Assembly: GCF_000478275.1 (NCBI RefSeq)
Contig: NZ_ASJB01000070.1
Span: forward strand, 1 to 64,000
Origin: Amycolatopsis orientalis DSM 40040 = KCTC 9412
GTDB taxonomy: Bacteria; Actinomycetota; Actinomycetes; Mycobacteriales; Pseudonocardiaceae
DNA: 64,000 nt
Direction: 5' to 3'
Shown: positions 17,041 through 27,992 of the stretch, piece after piece
How the letters are laid out: the number at the start of each line of letters is the position of its first letter
Numbering within the stretch: position 1 is the first letter of the stretch
The notes under the pieces: model-generated
The model's input: only the letters and a program-made list of their open reading frames with translations
What the model was told of the DNA's origin: nothing
Databases searched by the model: none
Made by a program: the position numbers and the translations under genes

Positions 17041-18219
17041 ATGACGGACTTCGATGTGCACCGCGCTCGCGCCGAAACCCCGGGTTGCGCGGAAGTGGTC
17101 CACCTCAACAACGCCGGATCGTCGCTGCCACCCGCGCTGGTGACCGACACGGTCGTCGACTACCTGCGCGAGGAAGCCCTGATCGGGGGCTACGAGCAGG
17201 CGGCGGCCAACGCGGAGCGGCTCGACGGCGTCTACGCCTCGGCCGCACGGCTGGTCGGCGCCGATCCCGACGACATCGCGCTGACCGACAACGCGACGCG
17301 GTCGTGGCAGGCGGTCTTCTACGCGCTGCCGTTCACCGCGGGCGACCGGATCCTGACGGCGAAGTCCGAGTACGCGAGCAACGTCATCTCCTTCCTGCAG
17401 ATCGCGAAGCGCACCGGCGCCGTCGTCGAGGTGGTCGACGACGACGAGTCCGGGCAGCTGGACGTCGAGGACCTGAAGCGCCGGATCGACGGCGACGTCA
17501 AGCTGATCGCCGTCTCCCACGTGCCCACCCAAGGCGGGCTGGTGAACCCGGCCGAGAAGATCGGCGCCGTCGCCAGGGAAGCCGGGATCCCGTTCCTGCT
17601 GGACGCTTGCCAGAGCGCCGGGCAGATCGATCTCGACGTCGCGCGCCTCAATTGCGACGCGCTCAGCGTGACCGGCCGGAAGTACCTGCGCGGGCCACGG
17701 GGAACCGGGTTCCTCTACGCGCATCCTCGGCTGCGCGAGCGCGTCGAGCCCGCGATGCTCGACCTCCACTCGGCGGCGTGGACCGCGCCCGAGACCTACG
17801 AAGTCGATTCGACGGCGAAGATGTTCGAGGTCTGGGAACGCGATCACGCCGCCGTGCACGGCCTCGGCGCGGCGATCGACTACGCCCTGGATTGGGGCAT
17901 GCCCGCCATCGAAGCCCGCGTCGCGGCGCTCGCGGCGAAACTGCGCGAGGTGCTCGGCGAGATCCCCGGCGTCCAGGTGCACGACCAGGGCGAACGGAAG
18001 TGCGGGATCGTCACGTTCAGCGTCGCGAAAACGCCGTCGCAGGAGGTGAAACGGCGTCTGGCGGCGGCGAAGATCAACGTCAGCGTCGTGGAAGCGACGT
18101 CCGCCCAGTTCGATTTCGCCGCCCGCGGACTGCCGTCGATGGTCCGGTCTTCGGTGCACTACTTCAACACCGAAGACGAGATCGCGCTCCTCGCCGGCGA
18201 GGTCGCGAAACTGGCTTAA
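17041..18219 (+). CDS. Class V aminotransferase / cysteine desulfurase-like PLP enzyme
   Basis: The 392-residue fold type I PLP enzyme has HLNNAGSSLPP at the start, H160 in SHVPTQGG stacking on the cofactor, D188 in LDACQSAGQ contacting the pyridine nitrogen, and K214 in TGRKYLRGPRG as the Schiff-base lysine. It resembles isopenicillin-N-epimerase-like and NifS-like proteins. No conserved catalytic cysteine loop of true cysteine desulfurases is evident, so an epimerase, lyase or transaminase role is more likely. The frame is open upstream of 17041, but that stretch is the shadow of the GntR gene. Confidence 0.85.
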   Translation: MTDFDVHRARAETPGCAEVVHLNNAGSSLPPALVTDTVVDYLREEALIGGYEQAAANAERLDGVYASAARLVGADPDDIALTDNATRSWQAVFYALPFTAGDRILTAKSEYASNVISFLQIAKRTGAVVEVVDDDESGQLDVEDLKRRIDGDVKLIAVSHVPTQGGLVNPAEKIGAVAREAGIPFLLDACQSAGQIDLDVARLNCDALSVTGRKYLRGPRGTGFLYAHPRLRERVEPAMLDLHSAAWTAPETYEVDSTAKMFEVWERDHAAVHGLGAAIDYALDWGMPAIEARVAALAAKLREVLGEIPGVQVHDQGERKCGIVTFSVAKTPSQEVKRRLAAAKINVSVVEATSAQFDFAARGLPSMVRSSVHYFNTEDEIALLAGEVAKLA

Positions 18220-18707
18220 CGGCGGGAAAGCACGGACTCGGACGGCGGGGCGTACGGCAGCCCCGTCGTCTTCGCGCGAAGGCCGATCACCAACGCCTCC
18301 CCCAGCAGGCTCACGCCGATCGACAACGTCACCGGCCGCGCGTCAGGATGCGCCCCTGCCGTCGTGGCCAGGAAGCCGATCCCGAAGTTCACCAGCAACG
18401 AGAACACCCACACGCCGAACGTCCAGCCGGTGTACCGCAGCCACAGCACACCGTCGCGCTCGAAGAGTTTCGTGGTGGCCGCGCGCACCGCGCCGAGGCC
18501 GCAACCGACCACGGACCCCAGCACGAGCCAGGCACCGTCCGTGAAAGTGAAATCGTCGAGCTTGGCCAGACCGTAGACCCCGATCGCGAGCAGGACCACC
18601 GGCGTCCCGAACACTTCACGGGCGACCAGCGGCTCCCCACGCAGCCTGCGCACGACGATCACGATCACCGCGGCGACCACCAGCGCGATCAACAACCAGG
18701 TCCGCAT
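18216..18707 (-). CDS. Small integral membrane protein, DUF1453/CcdC-like
   Basis: The 163-residue protein has about five hydrophobic helices, starting with an N-terminal helix (LLIALVVAAVIVIVV). The short Arg-rich cytoplasmic loops and the segment REVFGTPVV resemble DUF1453 proteins, but the match is loose. The gene is divergent from a TetR gene across an operator-rich 63-bp gap, so it is probably the regulator's target. Its stop codon overlaps that of the convergent aminotransferase gene. Function is unknown. Confidence 0.72.
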   Translation of the reverse strand: MRTWLLIALVVAAVIVIVVRRLRGEPLVAREVFGTPVVLLAIGVYGLAKLDDFTFTDGAWLVLGSVVGCGLGAVRAATTKLFERDGVLWLRYTGWTFGVWVFSLLVNFGIGFLATTAGAHPDARPVTLSIGVSLLGEALVIGLRAKTTGLPYAPPSESVLSRR

Positions 18708-18717
18708 GAACTCCCCC

Positions 18718-18764
18718 TTTATAGCACGTGTGTGCCAAATAAAATAGCAGGGGCGTGCTATAAA
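18718..18764. promoter_or_regulatory. Divergent promoter with two TetR-type operators
   Basis: Two 16-bp pseudo-palindromes, TAGCACGTGTGTGCCA (18722-18737) and TAGCAGGGGCGTGCTA (18745-18760), share the form TAGCA-N6-TGCYA. The whole region is also framed by TTTATAGCACG and its exact complement CGTGCTATAAA. TATAAA -10 candidates occur on both strands (18759-18764 and 18723-18718), each close to a start codon. A TetR dimer pair bound here would shut both promoters. Confidence 0.6.
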
Positions 18765-18770
18765 GACAAC

Positions 18771-19382
18771 ATGCCGAAGATCGTCGACCCCACGGCCCGA
18801 CGCCTGGAAATCGCCGAAGCCGTCTTCCGGGTGATTCAGGCAGATGGCCTCGCGCAGGCGTCACTCAGGAGCGTGGCCGATGAGGCCGGTCTCGCGATCG
18901 GTTCGGTGCGGCACTACTTCCGCGGCCACGACGAGCTGATCGTGTTCGCCATGCGCGCGCTCGGAGACCGGGTGGAAGCCCGGCTGCTGCGCCACCTCCC
19001 CGAACTGCTCGATCCGGAAACCCCGCGCTCACGCCGTCAGGAACTCACCGAAGCGCTGCTCGGCGAGCTGCTTCCGCTCACCGAGCAGACCCGGGCCGAA
19101 ACCGACGTCTGGCTGGCCTTCTCCGCCGCTGCGAAGAACCGTCCGGATCTGGCCGAGGAAGTCGCGCGCACGCACGCGGGCGTTCGCGCGCTCGTCCGCA
19201 GGGTGCTCGAAGGCGCGCGTGGCGCGGGCGGACTGCTCCACGACCTCGACCTGGACGTCGAAACCGAACGGCTGGCGGCACTACTGGACGGCCTCGCCAT
19301 GGCGAGCGGGCGGACGTCGCCGGAACTGATGCGCACGGTGCTCGGACGACATCTGGAAACCCTGCGGCGCCCGGATCAGTGA
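18771..19382 (+). CDS. TetR-family transcriptional regulator
   Basis: The protein has 203 residues. The N-terminal helix-turn-helix is classical: AEAVFRVIQADGLAQASLRS, then VRHYFRGHDELIVFAMRAL. The C-terminal helical domain probably binds a ligand and forms the dimer. ATG 18771 lies 7 nt after a TATAAA element with no ribosome binding site, which suggests a leaderless mRNA. The gene is divergent from a small membrane protein gene and probably represses it and itself through the two operators between them. Confidence 0.88.
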   Translation: MPKIVDPTARRLEIAEAVFRVIQADGLAQASLRSVADEAGLAIGSVRHYFRGHDELIVFAMRALGDRVEARLLRHLPELLDPETPRSRRQELTEALLGELLPLTEQTRAETDVWLAFSAAAKNRPDLAEEVARTHAGVRALVRRVLEGARGAGGLLHDLDLDVETERLAALLDGLAMASGRTSPELMRTVLGRHLETLRRPDQ

Positions 19383-19474
19383 AGGCGAGGGCATGCCGAG
19401 AAACTGGCGTAGCCGACATAGAGGGCACGGAAAACCGCCCTTTCGGGCAGGGGAGGCCACGGTACGGTTCCCTT

Positions 19475-19894
19475 ATGCGCCTGCGGTCTGTGACCACACT
19501 GCTCGCCACACTCGCCCTCGCCTTCGCCGTCCCCGCGACGGCCGAGGCGACCCCGGGTTCCGGGGTGACCGGCACGATCCTGAAGCAGAAGACGGTCGGG
19601 GACACCGACTACGTCCTGCGCGAGGTCGTCATCCAGCCGGGCGGGTACACCGGCTGGCACTACCACGACGGCACGCTCTACGCGTACGTCAAGGCGGGCA
19701 CGCTGACGCACAACTCGGCCGACTGCGGGCTCGACGGCCTGTACCGGCGGGGCGTGGCCTTCACCGAACCGAGCGACACCGTCCACATCGGACGGAATCT
19801 TGGCGCGTCCACGGTGGTGCTGGAGGTGCTCTACGTGCTGCCGCACGGGAGTCCGCTCTCGCAGGACGCGCCGAACCCGGGATGCCCCTTCTAG
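19475..19894 (+). CDS. Secreted cupin-fold protein
   Basis: The 139-residue protein has a signal peptide (MRLRSVTTLLATLALAFAVP, cleavage after about TAEA) and a single cupin barrel. The metal-binding histidines appear as GWHYHDG with a later VHIGRN. Two remaining cysteines, in ADCGLD and PGCPF, may form a disulfide outside the cell. ATG 19475 starts the signal peptide; the frame is open further upstream without a start signal. Its stop overlaps the stop of the convergent MarR gene. Function is unknown. Confidence 0.78.
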   Translation: MRLRSVTTLLATLALAFAVPATAEATPGSGVTGTILKQKTVGDTDYVLREVVIQPGGYTGWHYHDGTLYAYVKAGTLTHNSADCGLDGLYRRGVAFTEPSDTVHIGRNLGASTVVLEVLYVLPHGSPLSQDAPNPGCPF

Positions 19895-20409
19895 GCACCG
19901 AACCAGCTCGCGACGTCGAGGCGGAAGCCGTCCGACGGCGCCATCGCGCGAAGATCGGCTTCCAGCGCGCGAACCCTGTCGGCACCCAGGGTGCCGACCC
20001 ACTCCTTGCGCAGCTTCTCGAAGATCATCGCGGACCGGCGCAGTGAGTCGACCCCGCGCGCGGTGAGGCGCACGATCTTGCGCCGCGCGTCGGCCGGGTC
20101 GTCGACGCGTTCGACGTAGCCGAGCTGCTCCAGCTTGTCGACGGTCTTGCCCGCCGCCTGCTTGGAGACCCCGAGGCGCCGTCCGATCTCGCTCGCCGTC
20201 GCGCCGTCGCGGCCGACCGCCTGCATGGCGAAGCCGTACACCGGGCGGACGTCGGGATGCCCCTGCTCGGCCAGTTCGGCGTGCAGGCGGTCGATGATCG
20301 AGCGGAAGCCCGCGAACAGCAGGAGCGGCAACTCGAACCCGGGAGGGTCGGGAACCCCCTTGCCAACTTCGACAACTTGGTTTACCTTTTCGTCAACCAC
20401 GTTGACCAT
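19891..20409 (-). CDS. MarR-family transcriptional regulator
   Basis: The 172-residue protein has the MarR winged helix: ASEIGRRLGVSKQAAGKTVD, then VDDPADARRKIVRLTARG forming the wing. It is divergent from an AhpD-like gene with 14 bp between the starts, so it probably controls that gene in response to oxidants or a phenolic ligand. The ATG 20409 is used; the first codons contain a GTCAAC/GTTGAC palindrome that may be its own operator. Confidence 0.85.
   Translation of the reverse strand: MVNVVDEKVNQVVEVGKGVPDPPGFELPLLLFAGFRSIIDRLHAELAEQGHPDVRPVYGFAMQAVGRDGATASEIGRRLGVSKQAAGKTVDKLEQLGYVERVDDPADARRKIVRLTARGVDSLRRSAMIFEKLRKEWVGTLGADRVRALEADLRAMAPSDGFRLDVASWFGA
20392..20406. promoter_or_regulatory. 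Candidate MarR operator
   Basis: GTCAACCACGTTGAC is a palindrome with perfect 6-bp arms, lying inside the first codons of the MarR gene and next to the divergent start. The adjoining TTAGGGGGTCCCCTT is itself near-palindromic and provides ribosome binding sequences for both genes. The operator role is inferred from position only. Confidence 0.4.
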
Positions 20410-20423
20410 CTTAGGGGGTCCCC

Positions 20424-20927
20424 TTGTTTACCGACCACACCGTCGAAACCGCTCCCGCCGCCTCCCGTCGCTCGATGGAGGCCACCATCCGGCACCTCGG
20501 CCACCTCCCCACCGCCGTCGCCCGGCTGGCGTCGTCACCGGAACTGCTCGACGGTTTCCTGAAACTCAGCGCGAGCTTCGAGCGCACGACCCTCGATCCG
20601 GTCGCGCGGGAGACGATCGTGATGACCGTCGCGACCCGCAACGAGTGCCACATCTGCGTCGAGATGCACACCGCCAAGCTGAAGGGACTGAACGCCGACG
20701 ACGACGTCATCACGGCACTCCGGTCACAGGAGCCCGTGCCCGACGAGCGACTGGAAGCCATGCGGCAGTTCACGCTGGCGGTGCTCGAGACCGCCGGCGG
20801 CGTCGACGACGAGACGCTGAAGACCTTCTTCGGGCACGGGTACACCGAGCGGAACGCTCTCGAAGTCGTCATGGGCATCGGCGCGTACACGATGTCGACC
20901 CTGGCGAACAGGATGACCCGGGCCTAG
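20424..20927 (+). CDS. Carboxymuconolactone decarboxylase / AhpD-like protein
   Basis: The 167-residue protein contains the alkylhydroperoxidase core with NECHICVEMH, the CxxC redox motif plus following histidine typical of AhpD-type enzymes. This suggests a thiol-based peroxidase or reductase rather than a decarboxylase. It starts with TTG at 20424, with AGGGGG 5 nt upstream. The divergent MarR gene is its probable regulator, a common pairing for peroxide or electrophile defence. Confidence 0.85.
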   Translation: MFTDHTVETAPAASRRSMEATIRHLGHLPTAVARLASSPELLDGFLKLSASFERTTLDPVARETIVMTVATRNECHICVEMHTAKLKGLNADDDVITALRSQEPVPDERLEAMRQFTLAVLETAGGVDDETLKTFFGHGYTERNALEVVMGIGAYTMSTLANRMTRA

Positions 20928-21306
20928 CCGGGCGCTTTACGGGCGGACCCCGATCGCGTGTCCGTGGATGCCTCCTTTCCTACTCTCAAGGTAGGGAAGG
21001 AGGCCTTCACGGACTCTGTAGCTTTCCGTGATCGCCCCTCGTGGTCTGGATCACTCCAATGGCCGCCGATCTTGATGTATCTGGGCAGTCCCGACCGTCT
21101 CCTGTCTTGTGCAGCCGAAAGTTCGCCACCCGCGGCGCGGCGCACCGGCGGTCTGGCCTGCCGAGGGGGCAGACCAGACCGCCGAAACCGAAAACGTTCC
21201 ACAGGCTTGGGGGTACGCGAAGGCCCTCTTCACCCGGTTGAGCCGGGCGAAGAGGGTCTTCACGTGCGTCGGGGCACCCGCATTCAGCCGACTGAATGCA
21301 TGGGTG
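20928..21306. other. Gene-free stretch holding three long inverted repeats
   Basis: Between two convergent genes lie three stem-loops: 20960-21014 (GTCCGTG...GCCTCCTT with its complement, a few mismatches), 21146-21184 (CGGCGGTCTGG and CCAGACCGCCG, 17-nt loop) and 21219-21261 (GAAGGCCCTCTTC with a near-complementary partner). Short open frames here have no support. The stretch probably terminates transcription from both sides. Confidence 0.55.
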
Positions 21307-22269
21307 TCAGGCTTCGAGAGCCCAGCGCACATACCGCATCTTCGGCGCGAAGCCGGCCTTCTCGAAGATCCCGAAAGCCCCGGCAGGATCGGCGGAGTCC
21401 ACGTTCAAGCTGGCACGGTCGTAGCCCTGACCCGCGGCCGCGCGCAACGCGTGTCCCATCAGCGCACTGGCGAGTCCCCGCTTCCGGTACTCCCGAACGG
21501 TTCCGATGACCATGAAGTGCGCGTCACGGATCCCGGTGGCCTCCGTGTCGGCCTCCCACCACATGGTCACCAGCACACTCACCGGAGCCCCGGTCGCCGC
21601 CTCCCGGAGCAGGAAACTGACCTCGGGCCGGAAGGTCTGGTTGGTGATCTTGTTCCGCCAGAGATCGACGGGCATGGGCACCGCACCCCAGTAGTCCCGG
21701 TACGCCTCGTTCCGGACCGTGCGGAAGTCCTCGTCGTTCCGCTCCGACCACGGCTCCACCGCGAACCCGCCGGGGATCGCCGGGGCGTCCACCGCGCCGA
21801 GCGGATGCTCCATGCGCTGGAAGTAGCGGACCGGCGTGAAGCCCTGAGACCGGACGAGTTCGGCCAGGCCGGCGATGTGCTCCGGCCGGTTGACGTCGAC
21901 CACCAGCTTCGACGACGGGTGGTGCAGGGCGTGCACCACCTTGGCCGCCGCCACCCCCGCTTCGACGAGCGCGGTGCCGAGGCCGCGACGGCGGTACGCG
22001 GGATGGACCCCGCCGTCCAGGAAGACCCGGTGGACCTCGTCCGCGGACGGCTTGTGGCGGATCTTCATGAACCCGGCCATCACGTCGCCGTCGAAGGCGG
22101 CGAGGCTCGCGCGCTCCAGGTCGGCGTACGGGTCGATCAGTTCCTGGAGGGTGTCCTCCTCGGTGTAGTTCTCACCGATGCGATCCACGGTCTCGATGGC
22201 GTTGAGGAGGTCGGCCGACGCCTTGGCGTCCTCGCGGCTGAGCGGCCGCCAGCTGAGGGAGTGATGCAC
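21307..22269 (-). CDS. Tandem-GNAT N-acetyltransferase
   Basis: The protein has 320 residues with two GNAT folds. Each has an acetyl-CoA binding loop: RRRGLGTALVEAG in the N-terminal half and RKRGLASALMGHAL in the C-terminal half. This architecture is shared with mycothiol synthase MshD, but the sequence does not let me call it MshD. It starts with GTG 22269 without a Shine-Dalgarno, and TACTGT lies 6 nt upstream on the minus strand, so the mRNA may be leaderless. The substrate is unknown. Confidence 0.82.
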   Translation of the reverse strand: MHHSLSWRPLSREDAKASADLLNAIETVDRIGENYTEEDTLQELIDPYADLERASLAAFDGDVMAGFMKIRHKPSADEVHRVFLDGGVHPAYRRRGLGTALVEAGVAAAKVVHALHHPSSKLVVDVNRPEHIAGLAELVRSQGFTPVRYFQRMEHPLGAVDAPAIPGGFAVEPWSERNDEDFRTVRNEAYRDYWGAVPMPVDLWRNKITNQTFRPEVSFLLREAATGAPVSVLVTMWWEADTEATGIRDAHFMVIGTVREYRKRGLASALMGHALRAAAGQGYDRASLNVDSADPAGAFGIFEKAGFAPKMRYVRWALEA

Positions 22270-22315
22270 GCGACGACAGTAGGCCCCCGCGCGGAGGCTG
22301 TCGCCGGGTTTTCGG

Positions 22316-22387
22316 TGGGCGCAGTAGGGATCGAACCTACGACCGCTCGGGTGTAAACCGAGTGCTCTCCCGCTGAGCTATGCGCCC
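22316..22387 (-). tRNA. tRNA-Val (anticodon UAC)
   Basis: On the minus strand the cloverleaf is complete. The acceptor stem GGGCGCA pairs with TGCGCCC. The D-arm is TAGCTCAGCGGGAGAGCA. Anticodon stem CTCGG/CCGAG encloses the loop TTTACAC, giving anticodon TAC. The T-arm contains GTAGGTTCGATCCCTAC. The discriminator base is A and the next bases are CCG, so the terminal CCA is not fully encoded. Confidence 0.95.
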
Positions 22388-22423
22388 GGGAGGTGACACC
22401 GCGAGGGTGCCACCGGTGAAGAC

Positions 22424-22885
22424 TCAGGCCAGCGAGGCCACGGCCTTCTTCCACGCCTGCTGGTCACGCGCCTCGCCGGGCTGGTTGACCTCGGCGAACC
22501 GCACGACGCCGTCCTTGTCGATCAGGAAGGTCCCACGGGTGGCCAGGCCGGCCGCCTCGTTGAAGACGCCGTAGGCCTTCGCGACCTCACCGTGCGGCCA
22601 GAAGTCCGAAAGCAGCGGGAACTGGTAGCCCTCCTGCTCGGCCCACGCCTTGAGCGAGAACGGGGTGTCCACGGACACACCGATCACCTGGACGCCCTGA
22701 CCGTCGTAGTCCGCGAACTCGTCGCGGAGCTGGCACAGCTCGCCGGTGCAGATACCGCTGAACGCGAACGGGTAGAACACGAGCAGGACCGGCTTCTCGC
22801 CCTTGAAGGACGACAGCGTCACGGCCTGCTTGTTGTAGTCGTTGAGCGTGAAGTCCGGGGCTTGCGATCCGACCTCGACGGCCAT
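22424..22885 (-). CDS. ahpE: Peroxiredoxin, AhpE family
   Basis: The 153-residue peroxiredoxin has the same length as mycobacterial AhpE and very similar regions (PLLSDFWPHGEVAKAYGVFN, GTFLIDKDGVVRFAE). The peroxidatic cysteine is C46 in FSGICTGELC. It reduces peroxides and peroxynitrite in the cytoplasm. A second cysteine, C51, stands five residues on; as I recall it, mycobacterial AhpE has Asp there. GAGAGGAAA precedes the ATG. The upstream gene is DUF3052, as in mycobacteria. Confidence 0.92.
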   Translation of the reverse strand: MAVEVGSQAPDFTLNDYNKQAVTLSSFKGEKPVLLVFYPFAFSGICTGELCQLRDEFADYDGQGVQVIGVSVDTPFSLKAWAEQEGYQFPLLSDFWPHGEVAKAYGVFNEAAGLATRGTFLIDKDGVVRFAEVNQPGEARDQQAWKKAVASLA

Positions 22886-22961
22886 ACCGGCGGTTTCCTC
22901 TCAAGAGCGAACAGGGGCCTGCGTCGACAACCCTATCGTGTCGATCGCAGGGCCTTCGAGG

Positions 22962-23393
22962 TCACCGCTTGGTCTTGGACGACTTCGGCGACACCAGCCG
23001 GGTGCCCGCCCACTTCGGGCCGGCGCTGATGTTGGCCGTCTGCGCCAATCCGACCTGCGGCACCGCTTCGGCGATCTCGCTCGGCTCGACGTGCCCGGGC
23101 TGTCCCGTCTTCGGGGTCAGCACCCAGATCACGCCGTTCTCGTTCAAGGGGGTCCGGACCTCGATCAGCGTGTCTCCGAGATCACCGTCGTCCTCGCGCC
23201 ACCACAGCAGCACCACGTCGATGACCTCGTCGGCGTCCTCGTCGAGGATGTCACCGCCGATCTGCTCCTCGATCGCCGCACGAAGATCGTCATCGACGTC
23301 CTCGTCCCAGCCGATCTCCTGGACCACCATGTCCGGCTTGATCCCAAGCCTTTCGGCGACGCTGCTCTGATCAGCGTCTCCCGCGGCGACCAC
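22962..23393 (-). CDS. DUF3052 family protein
   Basis: The protein has 143 residues, is acidic in the middle (DEDVDDDLRAAIEEQIGGD) and ends in a Lys-rich tail. The family is restricted to actinobacteria and has no known activity. The mycobacterial homologue also lies beside ahpE, divergent from aceE, so the order is conserved. The start is taken at GTG 23393, nine nt after GGAGGA; the frame is open far upstream, but only as the shadow of aceE. It is probably cotranscribed with ahpE. Confidence 0.88.
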   Translation of the reverse strand: MVAAGDADQSSVAERLGIKPDMVVQEIGWDEDVDDDLRAAIEEQIGGDILDEDADEVIDVVLLWWREDDGDLGDTLIEVRTPLNENGVIWVLTPKTGQPGHVEPSEIAEAVPQVGLAQTANISAGPKWAGTRLVSPKSSKTKR

Positions 23394-23795
23394 TGCTGTC
23401 ACTCCTCCAACTACGACGGAGCGTGGTGTCGCCACGGCCGGATCGACCGGGCGGGCACCACACTCGGGTACACGATGCCCGTTAGCGAACACTGGTGAGG
23501 CGCTGCGCGCAACCGTCCACACCGGATCTTGAACAACTCGTGTCGCAGCGTACGGACATTCGGCCCAGTCGCGCGAGGTCAATTCAGGCGCACTTGGGCA
23601 CCCCGGAGCACCCTGCTTTAGGGTGGGAGAGAAAACGCGCGCGCGGATACAGGCGCGCGCGAGGCGTGTCGCAATCGGGGCCGCGAACGTTACCGAGCAG
23701 TAGCGGTGACGCGAACGGAAGCCGAGTACGACGATGGAAGGCGAACACGCCCGCGTACGAGCACAACCAGCTACCACCTTTCGCAAGGAGACCCC
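23394..23795. promoter_or_regulatory. Divergent intergenic region of DUF3052 and aceE
   Basis: This 402-bp gap must hold promoters for both genes. For aceE, TTGGGC (23594-23599) and TTTAGG/TAGGGT (23617-23624), 17-19 nt apart, are the best match and would give a leader of roughly 165 nt. That leader contains a CG-alternating stem-loop around 23635-23672 (CGCGCGCG with GCGCGCGCG). No known riboswitch is recognised. Positions are inferred from consensus only. Confidence 0.4.
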
Positions 23796-26591
<2,796 letters not shown>

Positions 26592-26598
26592 CGCTGAG

Positions 26599-26645
26599 AT
26601 GAAGGGACCTTTCCTTGCAAATTTCGCAAGGAAAGGTCCCTTCAT
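26599..26645. terminator. Perfect palindrome after aceE
   Basis: Arms of 20 bp (ATGAAGGGACCTTTCCTTGC and its complement) flank the loop AAATTTC and begin 7 nt after the stop codon. The same loop occurs in the palindrome at 13706-13758. It is a probable aceE terminator without a U-tract. Confidence 0.65.
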
Positions 26646-26707
26646 TGCGTCCGGCGGCGGACGAGCTAGGGTGATACATCGGATGTTTACGGAGAGGGTG
26701 AGCGAGT

Positions 26708-27919
26708 GTGACCAAGCGTCGACTGCCGAAGCCGAGTGAACTGAAGCAGATCCTGCGACCGAAGCCGATCGTGCTCAACCCCACCGACCGGCGGCTGGCG
26801 AGCGCGCACACGATCGCCGACCTGCGGATGATCGCCCGCAAGCGGACGCCTCGCGCGGCGTTCGACTACACCGACGGCGCCGCAGAACTGGAAGACAGCC
26901 TCCGCCGCGCCCGGCAGGCCTTCCGCAGCGTGGAATTCCACCCCAACGTCCTGCGCGGGGTGTCCGATGTGGACACGAGCAAGGAGATCCTCGGCAAGCG
27001 TTCGGCACTGCCGTTCGCGTTCGCGCCGACCGGCTTCACGCGGATGATGAACCACGAGGGCGAGTCCGCGGTGGGCCGCGTGGCGCAGCGCAACGGCATC
27101 CCGATGGGGCTGTCGACCATGGCGACCACGTCCATCGAAGACCTCGCGGCGGCCGCGCCGGAGGCCCGCAAGTGGTTCCAACTCTACGTCTGGCGTGACC
27201 ACAAAGCGGGCGAAGATCTGATGAATCGCGCGTGGGCCGCCGGATTCGACACGCTCATGCTGACGGTGGACACCCCGGTCGCGGGCGCGCGGCTGCGCGA
27301 CGTCCGCAACGGGCTGACCATCCCGCCCGCGCTCACCCTCAAGACGTTCGTCGACGGCGCGATGCATCCGGCGTGGTGGTTCAACCTGCTGACCACCGAG
27401 CCGCTCACCTTCGCGTCGTTGAGCCAGTTCGACGGCACGGTCGCCGAACTGCTCAACAAGCTCTTCGACCCGACCCTGAACTTCGACGACCTCGACTGGG
27501 TCCGCCAGACCTGGCCGGGCAAACTCGTGGTCAAGGGCATCCAGAACGTCGACGACGCGCGTGACGTGGTCAAGCACGGCGCCGACGCGGTCCTGCTGTC
27601 CAACCACGGCGGCCGTCAGCTCGACCGCGCGCCGACACCGATCGAGCTGCTGCCCGCGGTGCTCGACGAGATCCAGGGCGACGCCGAGGTGTGGGTCGAC
27701 ACCGGCATCCTCTCCGGCGGCGACATCGTGGCCGCGATCGCGCGCGGCGCCGACGCGGTGCTGATCGGACGGGCGTTCCTGTACGGCCTGATGGCCGGTG
27801 GCGAGCGTGGCGTCCAGCGGTGCGTGGACATCCTGCGCGCCGAGATGGTCCGGACGATGCAGCTGCTGGGCGTCCGCACCCTCGCCGACCTCAAGCCCTC
27901 GCACGCGACCATGCGCTGA
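26708..27919 (+). CDS. lldD: FMN-dependent alpha-hydroxy-acid dehydrogenase (L-lactate dehydrogenase type)
   Basis: The 403-residue TIM-barrel flavoprotein has the family active-site signature SNHGGRQLD, with catalytic histidine and the arginine that holds the carboxylate. The FMN phosphate region is WVDTGILSGGDIV. It oxidises L-lactate to pyruvate, probably feeding the quinone pool, and other 2-hydroxy acids are possible. The start is GTG 26708 with GGAGAGGG upstream. Pyruvate from this enzyme would feed the neighbouring aceE product. Confidence 0.88.
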   Translation: MTKRRLPKPSELKQILRPKPIVLNPTDRRLASAHTIADLRMIARKRTPRAAFDYTDGAAELEDSLRRARQAFRSVEFHPNVLRGVSDVDTSKEILGKRSALPFAFAPTGFTRMMNHEGESAVGRVAQRNGIPMGLSTMATTSIEDLAAAAPEARKWFQLYVWRDHKAGEDLMNRAWAAGFDTLMLTVDTPVAGARLRDVRNGLTIPPALTLKTFVDGAMHPAWWFNLLTTEPLTFASLSQFDGTVAELLNKLFDPTLNFDDLDWVRQTWPGKLVVKGIQNVDDARDVVKHGADAVLLSNHGGRQLDRAPTPIELLPAVLDEIQGDAEVWVDTGILSGGDIVAAIARGADAVLIGRAFLYGLMAGGERGVQRCVDILRAEMVRTMQLLGVRTLADLKPSHATMR

Positions 27920-27925
27920 CCCTCA

Positions 27926-27990
27926 CGCGTTTCGTCCTTTGGATGCGGTGGTTGGCGATACCAACTACCGCATCCAAAAGACGAAACGCG
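27926..27990. terminator. Long palindrome between convergent lldD and pnuC-like genes
   Basis: Arms of about 30 bp with a few mismatches (CGCGTTTCGTC...GCGGT...TTGG and complement) enclose the loop CGATA. It fills the gap between two convergent stop codons, 7 nt from one and 3 nt from the other, so it probably terminates both. Confidence 0.65.
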
Positions 27991-27992
27991 GG

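Noticed and set aside
20924..21202. Minus-strand 92-codon frame near the AhpD-like gene
   Set aside because: It spans two stem-loops and has Arg/Pro-rich chance composition without a start signal.
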